A DNA stretch of 64,000 bases from BPGX01 sp035405785 (GCA_035405785.1 DAONJS010000006.1:109880-173879), one strand, 5' to 3'; positions 17,712-26,394 are shown, numbered from the stretch's first letter. Made by a program: numbers and translations. Notes: generated by a model not told the origin, from the sequence alone.

Positions 17712-18836
17712 TCACACAAAAAACTCTCCTGAAATTTTATCTGCAAGCAAATATCCTTCTGATATTTTTAATCTATAAGTTTTTTTCTCCTCCACTTCAA
17801 AACATGTTTTGAATTTCTCATAAATATTCAAAAAATGCTTTTTGTAATTTTCTCCAAACATTAATTCAATCTCATTTATATTACATCCATACATTGTTCT
17901 TAACCTTGTTAGCACATATTCATTAAATTTTTGTTTTTCACTCAACACTTCTTTTTCAAAATATACTTCACCATTCTTTATTTTATTTAGGTATAAATAA
18001 TTATTTGCTAAATTCCATCTTCTTTCTTTACCATTGTATGAATGTGCAGATGGTCCTACTCCAAGATAATTTTTTTGTAACCAATATGCAGAATTATGCT
18101 TTGCAATATATCCATTTAATGCATAATTTGACACCTCATAGTGCTGATAATTTTTTTCTAACAAAATACTTTGTATTCTTAAAAATTCTTCACTTACCTC
18201 ATCCTCAGTTTTTAAATTGATTTTTTTGGTTCGTACTAAATAGTTCAATTTTGTTTTTTTCTCTACTGTCAATTGATACGCCGAAATGTGAGGAATTCTT
18301 GAAATGCTTAATAATTTTCTCAAATCCTTTTCCAATTCTTTTGAATCATATTCAGGAACACCAAAAATTATATCAACAGAAAAATTTTCTATTCCAACTT
18401 GGTCCAAAATTTTTAAACTTCTCAAAGATTGTTCTGCTGAATGCTTTCGTCCCATCCATTGCAAAACCTTATCATTTAGTGATTGCATACCTAAACTAAT
18501 TCTATTCACACCTAAACTTTTCAAATCACTAAAATATTCTTTTGAAACATCTTCTGGATTACATTCTACTGTAATTTCCACATCGTCCCAATAAAAGTAT
18601 TTCTTTAATTGATTAAAAATCTTTTCAAAATGTTGAACAGATAATATACTTGGTGTTCCTCCACCAAAGTAAATACTTTCAATTTTTTTTGTGTCTAAAT
18701 AATTCTGTCTTTCTTCTATTTCTTTTAAAATGCCTTCCACTACTCCATTTAATGTTCTTGCATTCACAGAAAAATAAAAATCACAATAAGTACATTTATG
18801 ATGACAAAAAGGAATATGAATATAAATACCACTCAT
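17712..18836 (-). CDS. hemW: Radical SAM protein HemW
   Basis: A 374-residue radical SAM enzyme of the HemW/HemN-like group. The CxxxCxxC iron-sulfur motif is FCHHKCTYCDFYF (Cys11, Cys15, Cys18). IYFGGGTPSIL, VECNPE, NRISLGMQSLND and IIFGVPEYD follow. HemW proteins carry heme and act as a heme chaperone rather than as coproporphyrinogen oxidase; they lack the second Cys-rich feature of HemN. Here the C-terminal HemN_C-like region is present (residues about 280-374). The gene stands alone, separated from the upstream Spy-like gene by a terminator. Confidence 0.92.
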   Translation of the reverse strand: MSGIYIHIPFCHHKCTYCDFYFSVNARTLNGVVEGILKEIEERQNYLDTKKIESIYFGGGTPSILSVQHFEKIFNQLKKYFYWDDVEITVECNPEDVSKEYFSDLKSLGVNRISLGMQSLNDKVLQWMGRKHSAEQSLRSLKILDQVGIENFSVDIIFGVPEYDSKELEKDLRKLLSISRIPHISAYQLTVEKKTKLNYLVRTKKINLKTEDEVSEEFLRIQSILLEKNYQHYEVSNYALNGYIAKHNSAYWLQKNYLGVGPSAHSYNGKERRWNLANNYLYLNKIKNGEVYFEKEVLSEKQKFNEYVLTRLRTMYGCNINEIELMFGENYKKHFLNIYEKFKTCFEVEEKKTYRLKISEGYLLADKISGEFFV

Positions 18837-18843
18837 AACTTTA

Positions 18844-18873
18844 AAATAAAAAAGCCCTCAAAATTGAGGGCTT
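18844..18873 (-). terminator. Intrinsic terminator of the Spy-like gene
   Basis: On the minus strand, AAGCCCTCAATTTTGAGGGCTT forms a 9-bp stem followed by a T-rich run. It lies between the stop of the Spy-like gene (18893) and the start of hemW (18836), so it ends the former transcript. (The hairpin is 18852-18873; the T-run lies at 18844-18853.). Confidence 0.85.
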
Positions 18874-18892
18874 GAAAAATGCAATCAAACCA

Positions 18893-19306
18893 TTAATGTT
18901 TATGGTTTTCTTTTTTCTCAATAATTTCTTCCATTTTCTTTTTGAATAATTCTTGCTGAGCAGGCGTTAAGATTCCATTTACATTTTGAATAAATTCATC
19001 ATTGATTTGCTTCTTTTGAAGTTTCAAATTTTCCTTTTCTTTTTGGTCAGAAGTGGCTTTAATTTTTTCCTGAATAGGTTGTATTTTATACAATCTGTCC
19101 ATATCAAATTTCTTGAATTTACTTTTCTGATCATCATTCAAAGCCAGTTCTTTGGTTGCTCTTTCTGTATGTCTTGTCGCTTTTGCTTCAATATCATCTT
19201 TTAAAGATACTGCCGCAGATTTTCCTGCAGTTTGTGCATTCATCAAACTTGGAGTAGATAAAGTAACCACTCCTGCTACACCAAATACAAACATTAATTT
19301 TTTCAT
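18893..19306 (-). CDS. Exported Spy/CpxP-like protein with two LTxxQ-type motifs
   Basis: A 137-residue protein with a signal peptide (residues 1-24, ending LMNAQ). The mature chain is helical and highly charged, with the sequence LALNDDQKSKF near residue 56 and LTPAQQELFKKKM near 113. These are the paired LTxxQ motifs of the Spy/CpxP family of periplasmic chaperones. It ends in KKENHKH, a His-containing tail. A stress-related periplasmic role is inferred from the family. It has its own promoter and terminator, so it is an independent unit. Confidence 0.75.
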   Translation of the reverse strand: MKKLMFVFGVAGVVTLSTPSLMNAQTAGKSAAVSLKDDIEAKATRHTERATKELALNDDQKSKFKKFDMDRLYKIQPIQEKIKATSDQKEKENLKLQKKQINDEFIQNVNGILTPAQQELFKKKMEEIIEKKENHKH

Positions 19307-19329
19307 AGTTTTAATTTTTTGTTATGCCG

Positions 19330-19360
19330 CAAATATAAGTATTATTTTCCTAAAAAACAA
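19330..19360 (-). promoter_or_regulatory. Promoter of the Spy-like gene
   Basis: Minus-strand -7 TATATTTG (19330-19337) with a TTG at 19358-19360, 20 bases upstream, matching the Bacteroidota -33/-7 layout. The start codon at 19306 is 23 bases from the end of the -7. Confidence 0.6.
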
Positions 19361-19398
19361 CTTCTAAAATATTTTTTTAAAGAAAAAAAATAAAAATG

Positions 19399-19406
19399 TA
19401 CATTTG
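19399..19406 (+). promoter_or_regulatory. -7 element TACATTTG for sucC
   Basis: Perfect TAnnTTTG match 33 bases before the sucC ATG at 19440. The upstream DNA is almost pure A/T, with no TTTG at the usual -33 distance. Confidence 0.6.
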
Positions 19407-19439
19407 AGCCGGAAAATAAGTTAAGAAAATTTATTATTT

Positions 19440-20636
19440 ATGAATTTACATGAATATCAGGGAAAACAAATTTTAAAATCTTTCAATGTTTCAGTTCAGG
19501 AAGGCATCGTTGCCGATACAGTTGAAAAAGCTGTTACCGCTTATGAAGAACTAACCAAAAAATTCAACGCTCCTATTGTTGTAGTAAAAGCACAAATACA
19601 CGCTGGCGGAAGAGGTAAAGGTGGTGGCGTTAAAGTGGCTAAAAATTTAAATGAATTAAAAGAAAAAGCATCTGCTATACTTGGAATGCAACTTGTTACA
19701 CCACAAACTGGGCCAAAAGGAAAAAAAGTTCATAAAATTCTTATCGCTCAAGATGTTTATTATCCAGGACCCAATCCAACAAAAGAATTTTACATGAGTG
19801 TGTTATTAGACAGAACTAAAGGCAGAAATGTAATTATGTATTCTACCGAAGGCGGAATGGAAATTGAAGAAGTTGCCGAAAAAACACCTCATCTAATTTG
19901 GAAAGAAACCATTGACCCAAAAGTAGGCATTCAACCATTCCAAGCAAGAAAAATTGCATTTAATTTAGGGCTTACTGGCAATGCATTTAAAGAAATGGTC
20001 AATTTTGTTATGAATTTATACAAGGCCTACGAAAGTATTGATGCAAGTTTGTTTGAAATCAATCCCCTCTTAAAAACTTCTGATGATAAAATTATTGCAG
20101 TAGATGCAAAAGTTGTTTTAGATGACAATGCTTTATTCAGACATCCAGATCTTGCAGAACTAAGAGATATTACCGAAGAAGATCCTATTGAAGTAGAAGC
20201 TAAAGCCGCTGGATTAAATTATGTAAAATTAGACGGAAATGTAGGATGTATGGTAAATGGTGCAGGATTGGCTATGGCAACAATGGACATCATTAAACTT
20301 TCGGGTGGAGAACCTGCTAACTTTTTAGATGTTGGTGGAACTGCAAATGCAGAAAGAGTAGAAAAAGCTTTTCGTATAATCCTGAAAGATCCTAATGTAA
20401 AAGCTATTCTTGTGAATATCTTTGGGGGAATCGTTCGTTGCGATAGAGTAGCTCAGGGGATTGTAGATGCCTATAAAAATTTAGGAACAATTCCCGTTCC
20501 ACTTATTGTTCGTCTTCAAGGAACAAATGCCGAACAAGCTAAACAACTCATTGACCAATCAGGACTAAAAGTATATTCTGCTATTGAACTTCAAGAAGCC
20601 GCAGATCTTGTAAAAAAACTCATTCAACAAAAATAA
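19440..20636 (+). CDS. sucC: Succinate-CoA ligase (ADP-forming), beta subunit
   Basis: A 398-residue ATP-grasp subunit. Typical features: MNLHEYQGKQILKSF at the N terminus, KAQIHAGGRGKGGGVKVAKN (nucleotide loop), NPLLKTSDDKIIAVDAKVVLDDNALFRH (metal site) and LVNIFGGIVRCDRVAQGI (CoA-ligase domain). With SucD it makes succinyl-CoA to succinate plus ATP in the TCA cycle. The partner sucD is 34 kb away at 54702, on the same strand, so the two subunits are not cotranscribed here. A lipoprotein gene follows by 19 bp. Confidence 0.97.
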   Translation: MNLHEYQGKQILKSFNVSVQEGIVADTVEKAVTAYEELTKKFNAPIVVVKAQIHAGGRGKGGGVKVAKNLNELKEKASAILGMQLVTPQTGPKGKKVHKILIAQDVYYPGPNPTKEFYMSVLLDRTKGRNVIMYSTEGGMEIEEVAEKTPHLIWKETIDPKVGIQPFQARKIAFNLGLTGNAFKEMVNFVMNLYKAYESIDASLFEINPLLKTSDDKIIAVDAKVVLDDNALFRHPDLAELRDITEEDPIEVEAKAAGLNYVKLDGNVGCMVNGAGLAMATMDIIKLSGGEPANFLDVGGTANAERVEKAFRIILKDPNVKAILVNIFGGIVRCDRVAQGIVDAYKNLGTIPVPLIVRLQGTNAEQAKQLIDQSGLKVYSAIELQEAADLVKKLIQQK

Positions 20637-20655
20637 AAAATTAAAACTAAATAAA

Positions 20656-21552
20656 ATGAAAGCAAAACTGTTTATTCTTGCCTCATCAGTATCGGCACTT
20701 CTTACTTTCTCCTGCTCAGGAGAAAAACACGAAGAAGAAATCACTGTTACGAAAGACAGTACTGAAACAACTCAGGAAAATCTTCCTTCTAATTACGAAA
20801 CATTTTTTCAGGTGCCATCTCCAGGTGAAATGTTATCTTTTATAAAATCTGTTGGCAAAAGAGATGCCAGCAAACTCTCTCTTCTAAACCCTACTGAAAA
20901 TCTTAGTAAATATACAGATAACAAATCAAAATCTATCAACTTTGGTATCTACTCCACTGATTTAAGTTATTGTAGCATATTCAATATGGGTGCAGAAGCT
21001 ATTAAATACTTTAAAGTAGTAAAACAACTTGGTGACCAATTAGGACTATCTTCCACTATTAAACCAGATATGCTTGCAAGAATTGAAAAAAACATTGATA
21101 ATACAGATTCATTAAGTGCCATCACTGATGATTTGTATTTTTCTAGTTTTGAAATTTTAGAAGAAGGCAAACAAGGTCAAACGCTTGCACTTGTTGTAGC
21201 AGGTGGATGGATTGAAAGTATTTATATAGCAGTTAATATGGTAGATAAATATCAAGCCAACAATCCTGTGATTCAAAGAATTGCAGATCAAAAATATACA
21301 TTAGAAAACCTTATTGAATTTTTAAAGAAACACGAATCGCAATCTGAAGATGTTAAACAAGTTAGAGAAGACATGGAAAATTTAATGACATCATTTAATT
21401 TATTAAAAGAAGAAAAAGTAAATGATACTAAACTTAACACAAAAAATAATATGATTGGTGGCGGTGTTAACCTTATTATTGACGAAAAGATTTTTAATGA
21501 AATTAAAAACAAAATAGTAACCATTAGAAACAAATACATTCAAAATCAATAA
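20656..21552 (+). CDS. Lipoprotein of unknown function
   Basis: A 298-residue protein with a lipobox at LTFSC (Cys20), followed by acidic residues (EKHEEE) and a mostly helical domain (FFQVPSPGEMLSFIKSVGK, NFGIYSTDLSYCS, EEGKQGQTLALVVAGGWIESIYIAVN). The protein has the look of a conserved Bacteroidota periplasmic lipoprotein, but I do not recognise a named family. It lies between sucC (19 bp) and the exported frameshifted gene (11 bp), so the three are probably one transcript ending at the terminator at 22104-22142. Confidence 0.75.
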   Translation: MKAKLFILASSVSALLTFSCSGEKHEEEITVTKDSTETTQENLPSNYETFFQVPSPGEMLSFIKSVGKRDASKLSLLNPTENLSKYTDNKSKSINFGIYSTDLSYCSIFNMGAEAIKYFKVVKQLGDQLGLSSTIKPDMLARIEKNIDNTDSLSAITDDLYFSSFEILEEGKQGQTLALVVAGGWIESIYIAVNMVDKYQANNPVIQRIADQKYTLENLIEFLKKHESQSEDVKQVREDMENLMTSFNLLKEEKVNDTKLNTKNNMIGGGVNLIIDEKIFNEIKNKIVTIRNKYIQNQ

Positions 21553-21563
21553 AAATTACATTT

Positions 21564-22075
21564 ATGAAAAAATCAATAATAACTCTTTTAACATTAGGCA
21601 CATTAGCATTCTCTTATGCTCAAAAAAGAGAATTAGTATCACAAGCATCGGTTTGTGGTCAATTTCATAAAAAATATTGTAAACTAGAAAAAGAAAAAGG
21701 TGAAAAATGGGAATATAATTCTCAAAGCAGAAGCGGTTTATTCTCTCAGGGAATGAACTCAAAAATCAGATGTGTCATATACAAAGGTATGGATTACCGC
21801 CTTACTTTGTGTGCCGAAACTGCACTTGGCGATAAATTGAACTTCAAAATTTACGATGCAAAAACAAATGAACTGTTGTTTGATAATGCAACTGCTGAAA
21901 ATACTCAAGTGTTTGAATTTCAAAGTGCTTCTACTCGTCCTATTATTATTGAAGTATTTGTTCCCGAAGGAGCTACTGAATCTAACAGCCAATTAAAAGC
22001 CCCAAAGATGCCGCTTGCCTTGGACTACTTATTGAACATAAAAAAACAGATATTCAGGGTTTCTCCAAATACTAA
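21564..22075 (+). CDS. Exported protein with a -1 frameshift near its C terminus
   Basis: A signal-peptide protein (MKKSIITLLTLGTLAFSYAQ) with Cys-containing GQFHKKYCKLEKE and a beta-rich domain (KIRCVIYKGMDYRLTLCAET, NFKIYDAKTNELLFDN). The zero frame stays open to 22169, but its last 50 codons look random and run through a terminator. After the heptamer CCCAAAG (22001-22007), a -1 shift yields KDAACLGLLIEHKKTDIQGF and a TAA at 22073-22075, just before that terminator. This C terminus looks genuine, giving about 170 residues. The shift may be programmed, a recent mutation or a sequencing error. Function is unknown. Confidence 0.7.
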
Positions 22076-22103
22076 CACTTATCAATGTACATCCAAAATA
22101 TAT

Positions 22104-22142
22104 CCCCCGTGTGTTGCAATAACAAACGGGGGTTTATTTTTT
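22104..22142 (+). terminator. Intrinsic terminator after the frameshifted exported gene
   Basis: Stem CCCCCGT (22104-22110) with ACGGGGG (22126-22132); the inner bases add four more pairs past one mismatch. It is followed by TTTATTTTTT. It lies 28 bases after the -1-frame stop and 27 bases before panB, where a terminator would be expected, but inside the uncorrected open frame. Confidence 0.85.
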
Positions 22143-22169
22143 AAAGAAATTTATAGTCAAAATCCTTAA

Positions 22170-22979
22170 ATGATGAAAGAATATAAAAAAATAACGACAC
22201 ATTCCCTATATGAAATGAAGGAAGCCGGCATAAAAATAGCTATGCTGACTGCCTATGATTATACCATGGCAAAAATTATTGATGCCGCTGGAATAGATGT
22301 AATTCTTGTGGGTGACTCAGCCAGTAATGTGATGGCTGGTCACGAAACAACTTTACCTATTACTTTAGATCAAATGATTTATCACGCCTCTTCAGTAGTA
22401 AGAGCCGTAAAAAGAGCACTTATTGTAGTTGACCTTCCATTCGGTACCTATCAGGGTAATTCAAAAGAAGCACTAAACTCTGCTATTAGAATTATGAAAG
22501 AAAGTGGTGCTCACGCAGTAAAATTAGAAGGCGGTGAAAATGTAAAAGAAAGTATTGAAAGAATTTTATCTGCTGGCATTCCTGTAATGGGACATTTAGG
22601 ATTAGTACCTCAATCCATCTATAAATTTGGAACCTACGAGGTTCGGGCAAGAGAAAAAGCAGAAGCCGAACAACTTTACAAAGACGCTTTGTTGTTAGAA
22701 AAAATTGGTTGCTTTGCCATCGTGCTTGAAAAAATTCCTGCAGAACTGGGTAAAAAAGTAGCCACGTCTCTTAAAATACCTGTTATTGGCATAGGTGCAG
22801 GAAAATATGTGGATGGTCAAGTTTTAGTGAGCCATGATATGTTAGGAATGACCACTGAATTTAGTCCTCGCTTTTTAAGAAGATACGCTAATCTTAATGA
22901 AACTATCAACAATGCCGTTGCACATTATATTAAAGATGTTAAATCACAGCAATTTCCTAATGATAACGAACAATATTAA
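22170..22979 (+). CDS. panB: 3-methyl-2-oxobutanoate hydroxymethyltransferase
   Basis: PanB makes ketopantoate from 2-oxoisovalerate and methylene-tetrahydrofolate, the first step of pantothenate and CoA synthesis. Family motifs: MLTAYDYTMAKIIDAAGID, VGDSASNVMAGHETTLPI, LEGGENV, GHLGLVPQS and GIGAGKYVDGQVLVSHD. At 269 residues it is standard length. There are two adjacent ATG codons at the start (22170, 22173). panC and panD are not nearby. A terminator precedes it, so it should have its own promoter, but none is clear in the 27-base gap. Confidence 0.97.
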   Translation: MMKEYKKITTHSLYEMKEAGIKIAMLTAYDYTMAKIIDAAGIDVILVGDSASNVMAGHETTLPITLDQMIYHASSVVRAVKRALIVVDLPFGTYQGNSKEALNSAIRIMKESGAHAVKLEGGENVKESIERILSAGIPVMGHLGLVPQSIYKFGTYEVRAREKAEAEQLYKDALLLEKIGCFAIVLEKIPAELGKKVATSLKIPVIGIGAGKYVDGQVLVSHDMLGMTTEFSPRFLRRYANLNETINNAVAHYIKDVKSQQFPNDNEQY

Positions 22980-23067
22980 CAATTCTAATTTGTTGAATAT
23001 CAATTATTTGAATCATATTTCAACTAATTTTAGACAAACTAAAAACGACCATTATCATTTTAATTGG

Positions 23068-23075
23068 TAAATTTG
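23068..23075 (+). promoter_or_regulatory. -7 element TAAATTTG for the class I aldolase gene
   Basis: Perfect TAnnTTTG match 18 bases before the ATG at 23094, followed by the recurring CCCCAAAAATTT leader. A possible TTG start at 23064 lies upstream of this element and is excluded. Confidence 0.65.
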
Positions 23076-23093
23076 CCCCAAAAATTTAAACTA

Positions 23094-24164
23094 ATGGAAA
23101 CCAAAACTTCAAAACCACATGTTATAGAATTATTAGGAGACAAAGCATCTTATTATTTAGAACACACTTGTAAAGGAATCCCAAAAGAACAACTGATTTT
23201 ACCCGGAAAGAAATTTGTTGACGAATCTTTTGGATTATCTAACAGAAATCCTCAAGTATTAAGAAGTTTACAACAAATATACAACACCGGAAGATTAGCA
23301 GGTACTGGTTATATGAGCATACTTCCTGTAGATCAGGGTATTGAGCACAGTGCGGGGGCATCATTTGCTCCAAATCCTGCTTTTTTTGACCCTGAAAATA
23401 TTGTAAAATTGGCTATTGAAGGAGGGTGTAACGCTGTTGCTTCAACCTTTGGTGTATTAGCATCTGTATCCAGAAAATACGCTCATAAAATTCCTTTTAT
23501 TGTAAAAATTAATCATAATGAATTCTTAACCTATCCAAATAAATACGATCAAATATTATTTGGAACTGTAAAAGACGCATGGAATTTAGGAGCAGTTGCA
23601 GTAGGTGCTACTATTTATTTTGGATCACCAGAATCATCCCGTCAAATTGTTGAAATTGCAGAAGCATTTGAATATGCCCACGAGTTAGGAATGGCTACCG
23701 TCCTTTGGTGCTACTTAAGAAACCCTGCTTTCAAAAAAGACGGTGTTGATTATCACACATCTGCCGACCTTACAGGACAAGCCAATCATATTGGAGTAAC
23801 GATTCAGGCCGATATTATTAAACAAAAATTACCAACAAATAACGGCGGTTATACCGCTCTTAATTTTGGAAAAACACATCCTAAAGTTTATTCCGAACTC
23901 ACTACTGACCATCCAATAGATTTATGTCGTTATCAGGTGGCCAATTGTTATATGGGAAGAATTGGACTTATTAACAGTGGAGGTGAAAGTAAAGGATCTA
24001 CAGATTTACAAGAAGCTGTTACTACAGCTGTTATTAACAAAAGAGCGGGAGGGCAGGGCTTAATTTCAGGAAGAAAAGCATTTCAGAAGCCATTTAAAGA
24101 AGGCGTACAATTATTGAATGCTATTCAGGATGTTTATTTAAATAAAAAAATTACCATTGCATAA
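23094..24164 (+). CDS. fbaB: Class I fructose-bisphosphate aldolase (DhnA/FbaB type)
   Basis: A 356-residue Schiff-base aldolase of the archaeal/bacterial DhnA group. Evidence: LPVDQGIEHSAGASF, NAVASTFGVLA, PFIVKINHNEFLTYPN (typical of the family's Schiff-base region), and GAVAVGATIYFGSPESSRQI. It cleaves fructose-1,6-bisphosphate to two trioses in glycolysis or the reverse in gluconeogenesis. The start at 23094 (METKTSKPHV) is chosen because the earlier in-frame TTG is within the promoter. accD begins 13 bp after its stop, so the two may be cotranscribed. Confidence 0.93.
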   Translation: METKTSKPHVIELLGDKASYYLEHTCKGIPKEQLILPGKKFVDESFGLSNRNPQVLRSLQQIYNTGRLAGTGYMSILPVDQGIEHSAGASFAPNPAFFDPENIVKLAIEGGCNAVASTFGVLASVSRKYAHKIPFIVKINHNEFLTYPNKYDQILFGTVKDAWNLGAVAVGATIYFGSPESSRQIVEIAEAFEYAHELGMATVLWCYLRNPAFKKDGVDYHTSADLTGQANHIGVTIQADIIKQKLPTNNGGYTALNFGKTHPKVYSELTTDHPIDLCRYQVANCYMGRIGLINSGGESKGSTDLQEAVTTAVINKRAGGQGLISGRKAFQKPFKEGVQLLNAIQDVYLNKKITIA

Positions 24165-24177
24165 AGAAAATTTAAAA

Positions 24178-25050
24178 ATGGAAGCAGAAGTTCAAACGCA
24201 AACTATGAGTTGGTTCAAAAGAATAAAAGAGGGAATAACTACCTCTACCCGAGAAAAAAAAGAAACACCCGAAGGTTTATGGTATAAATGTCCATCCTGT
24301 AAAAAAATTACAACTACTCAAGATCATGCTAAAAATTGCTTTGTTTGTGATAATTGTGGATTTCACGAAAGAATAGGCAGCACAGAATATTTTAATCTCC
24401 TGTTTGATAATGAACAATACATGGAACTTTTTGAAAATATTGTAAGTGCAGACCCTCTAAACTTTGAAGATACCAAAAAATACACCGACAGATTAGCAGA
24501 AACTTATGAAAAAACTCATTTAAAGGATGCTATCAGAGTAGCTTATGGAAAAGTAAATGAACACGATATTGTTATTGCCGCTATGGATTTTTCTTTTATT
24601 GGCGGTTCAATGGGTTCTGTTGTTGGTGAAAAAATTGCTAGATCGGTTGATTTTTGTATCAAAACAAAAGCTCCTTTAATGATTATTTCAAAATCAGGAG
24701 GAGCTAGAATGATGGAAGCTCCTTTTTCTTTAATGCAAATGGCTAAAACTTCCGCTAAACTTTATCAATTAGCTCAACATAAAATTCCATATATTTCATT
24801 GCTTACAGACCCAACAACTGGTGGAGTAACTGCTAGTTTTGCAATGCTTGGCGACTTGAATATAGCAGAACCGGGTGCCCTTATTGGTTTTGCAGGCCCA
24901 AGAGTAGTAAAAGAAACCATTGGAAAAGATTTACCAAAAGGCTTTCAAACTGCCGAGTTTGTTTTAGAACATGGTTTTTTAGATAAAATTATTCCACGAA
25001 CTGAATTAAAACAAAAACTAACCCAAATACTTGAGTTTTTTGAAAAGTAA
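24178..25050 (+). CDS. accD: Acetyl-CoA carboxylase, carboxyltransferase beta subunit
   Basis: AccD transfers the carboxyl group from biotin to acetyl-CoA, making malonyl-CoA. The N-terminal zinc ribbon is visible as CPSC (Cys38, Cys41) and CDNC (Cys57, Cys60). The crotonase-like domain follows with IGGSMGSVVGEKIAR, SKSGGARMMEAPFSLMQMAK, DPTTGGVTASFAMLGD and FAGPRVVKETI. At 290 residues it is normal. The start used is the ATG at 24178; an internal MSWFKRIK start at 24205 is also possible. accA is not in this window. Confidence 0.96.
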   Translation: MEAEVQTQTMSWFKRIKEGITTSTREKKETPEGLWYKCPSCKKITTTQDHAKNCFVCDNCGFHERIGSTEYFNLLFDNEQYMELFENIVSADPLNFEDTKKYTDRLAETYEKTHLKDAIRVAYGKVNEHDIVIAAMDFSFIGGSMGSVVGEKIARSVDFCIKTKAPLMIISKSGGARMMEAPFSLMQMAKTSAKLYQLAQHKIPYISLLTDPTTGGVTASFAMLGDLNIAEPGALIGFAGPRVVKETIGKDLPKGFQTAEFVLEHGFLDKIIPRTELKQKLTQILEFFEK

Positions 25051-25062
25051 TGGAGTGAATAG

Positions 25063-25258
25063 CACTGACATTTATGTCGGTGAAAAGTGAATAATGTTTA
25101 GTTTTGAGTTTTGAGTTTTTAGTGTTTAGTTTTGAGTTAATTTTTAATAAATATTCAACAATCCTGAAAGGATGTAATGATTATAGAATAATAAATATTG
25201 AATACAAAAAAAAATCCAGAAGGGATGGCAAGATTATAGTAAATAGAAACGACATTTA
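25063..25258. repeat. Composite repeat, inverted copy of modules found at 49640-49810
   Basis: The 388-bp gap after accD holds a 19-bp palindromic repeat (25063-25081, exact copy at 3959-3977) and short-period TTTAGTTTTGAG runs (25094-25140). It also has a module CAATCCTGAAAGGATGTAAT with GATTATAG (about 25157-25188), a second module AATCCAGAAGGGATGGCAAG with ATTATAG, and GACATTTAT. The last three occur in the same order on the opposite strand at 49641-49800. Apart from these and the promoter at 25379-25411, nothing is seen. Confidence 0.7.
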
Positions 25259-25378
25259 TTTTGTTTGTTAGTGCCGCCGTTTTAATCATTTCGTCTGCTA
25301 TTTGTAGTTATTTTGTGAAATTATTTTTCAATCAACAAGTTTATTAACATTTATTTGTTAATAATTTATTTTTTTATA

Positions 25379-25411
25379 TTTGGATAATTGGGAATTTATT
25401 CCATACCTTTG
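25379..25411 (+). promoter_or_regulatory. Promoter of the beta-barrel gene at 25439
   Basis: A -33 TTTG (25379-25382), a 21-base spacer and a -7 TACCTTTG (25404-25411), with the ATG 27 bases further on. A longer in-frame start at 25388 lies inside this promoter and is excluded. Confidence 0.7.
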
Positions 25412-25438
25412 CAGCACAAACCTTTAAAATTAAAATGT

Positions 25439-26305
25439 ATGAAAAAACAAATCACAACAGTAGCCACAGCAATTGCTCTTGGCTTATTCACTGCAAATGC
25501 ACAAGACCTTACTTCAAAAAAAGGCGAACCTATCCTTCCAGAAGAAGGAGATTGGGGAATTGGCGTTGATGCTACTCCATTCTTAAATTATGCCGGTAAC
25601 TTCTTTGGAAAAACTGCATCTAACTCAGCTCCAACTTGGAATTTCCTTTCAGGAAACCAAACTATTGTAGGAAAATACTTCAAAGATGCTACAACTGCTT
25701 ACAGAGCTGCTATTAGATTAGGATTTGGATCAAGCAAAAACTCAAACTATGTAAATGATGATACCAACACATCTTCCGATCCTAAATTTGTTCAAGACAC
25801 AAAATCTACCTCTTTCAATGGTATTGGGTTAAGTGCTGGTCTTGAAATGAGAAAAGGTAAAACTCGTTTACAAGGTTATTATGGAGGAGAATTAGGATTA
25901 TTTATTGGTGGTATGAAAGACAAATTCACTTATGGAAACGCCTTTTCTTCTACTAATACGTCTCCAACTTCTACTGACTGGACAACAATGACATCTGGTG
26001 GGGTTACCTCTAGAACAACTGAACAAAAATATGGTTCTATGTTCCAATTTGGTTTAAGAGGATTTATTGGAGCTGAATATTTTGTATTACCTAAAATGTC
26101 TATTGGTGGTGAATTTGGCTGGGGACTTGGATTTTCTTCAGTAGGTGAAGGTCAAATTACTACTGAATCTTGGGATTTTGCTAATAATGCTGTAAAAACA
26201 ACTACCACTAAAACTGGGAAACAAAGTTCATTTGCATTTGATACAGATAATGTAAATTCAATCTTTGGACCTACTGGTTCTTTAAGATTAAATTTATATT
26301 TCTAA
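25439..26305 (+). CDS. Outer-membrane beta-barrel protein
   Basis: A 288-residue protein with a signal peptide (MKKQITTVATAIALGLFTANAQ) and a short acidic stretch (EEGDWGIGVDATPFLNYAGN). Alternating hydrophobic strands then end in an aromatic residue (GSLRLNLYF, C-terminal Phe typical of barrel insertion). Internal signatures include AYRAAIRLGFGSS, GLSAGLEMRKGKTRLQGYYG and FIGAEYFVLPKMSIGGEFGWG. Function is unknown; porin-like or T9SS-accessory barrels share this form. It has its own promoter and terminator, suggesting an abundant monocistronic protein. Confidence 0.82.
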   Translation: MKKQITTVATAIALGLFTANAQDLTSKKGEPILPEEGDWGIGVDATPFLNYAGNFFGKTASNSAPTWNFLSGNQTIVGKYFKDATTAYRAAIRLGFGSSKNSNYVNDDTNTSSDPKFVQDTKSTSFNGIGLSAGLEMRKGKTRLQGYYGGELGLFIGGMKDKFTYGNAFSSTNTSPTSTDWTTMTSGGVTSRTTEQKYGSMFQFGLRGFIGAEYFVLPKMSIGGEFGWGLGFSSVGEGQITTESWDFANNAVKTTTTKTGKQSSFAFDTDNVNSIFGPTGSLRLNLYF

Positions 26306-26330
26306 TATCATAAAAATACATAAAAATCAA

Positions 26331-26357
26331 AAAACCCTCCCTTGTGGAGGGTTTTTT
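26331..26357 (+). terminator. Intrinsic terminator after the beta-barrel gene
   Basis: AAAACCCTCC pairs with GGAGGGTTTT around a 5-base loop (CTTGT), followed by a T-rich run. It lies 26 bases after the barrel stop codon. Confidence 0.9.
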
Positions 26358-26358
26358 A

Positions 26359-26390
26359 TTTGTTATTCCAAAATACTTAATGTATCTTTG
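26359..26390 (+). promoter_or_regulatory. Promoter of the DEAD-box helicase gene
   Basis: A -33 TTTG (26359-26362), a 20-base spacer and a -7 TATCTTTG (26383-26390). The start codon at 26507 is about 116 bases further on, giving an unusually long 5' leader of about 110 bases. Confidence 0.7.
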
Positions 26391-26394
26391 CAAA

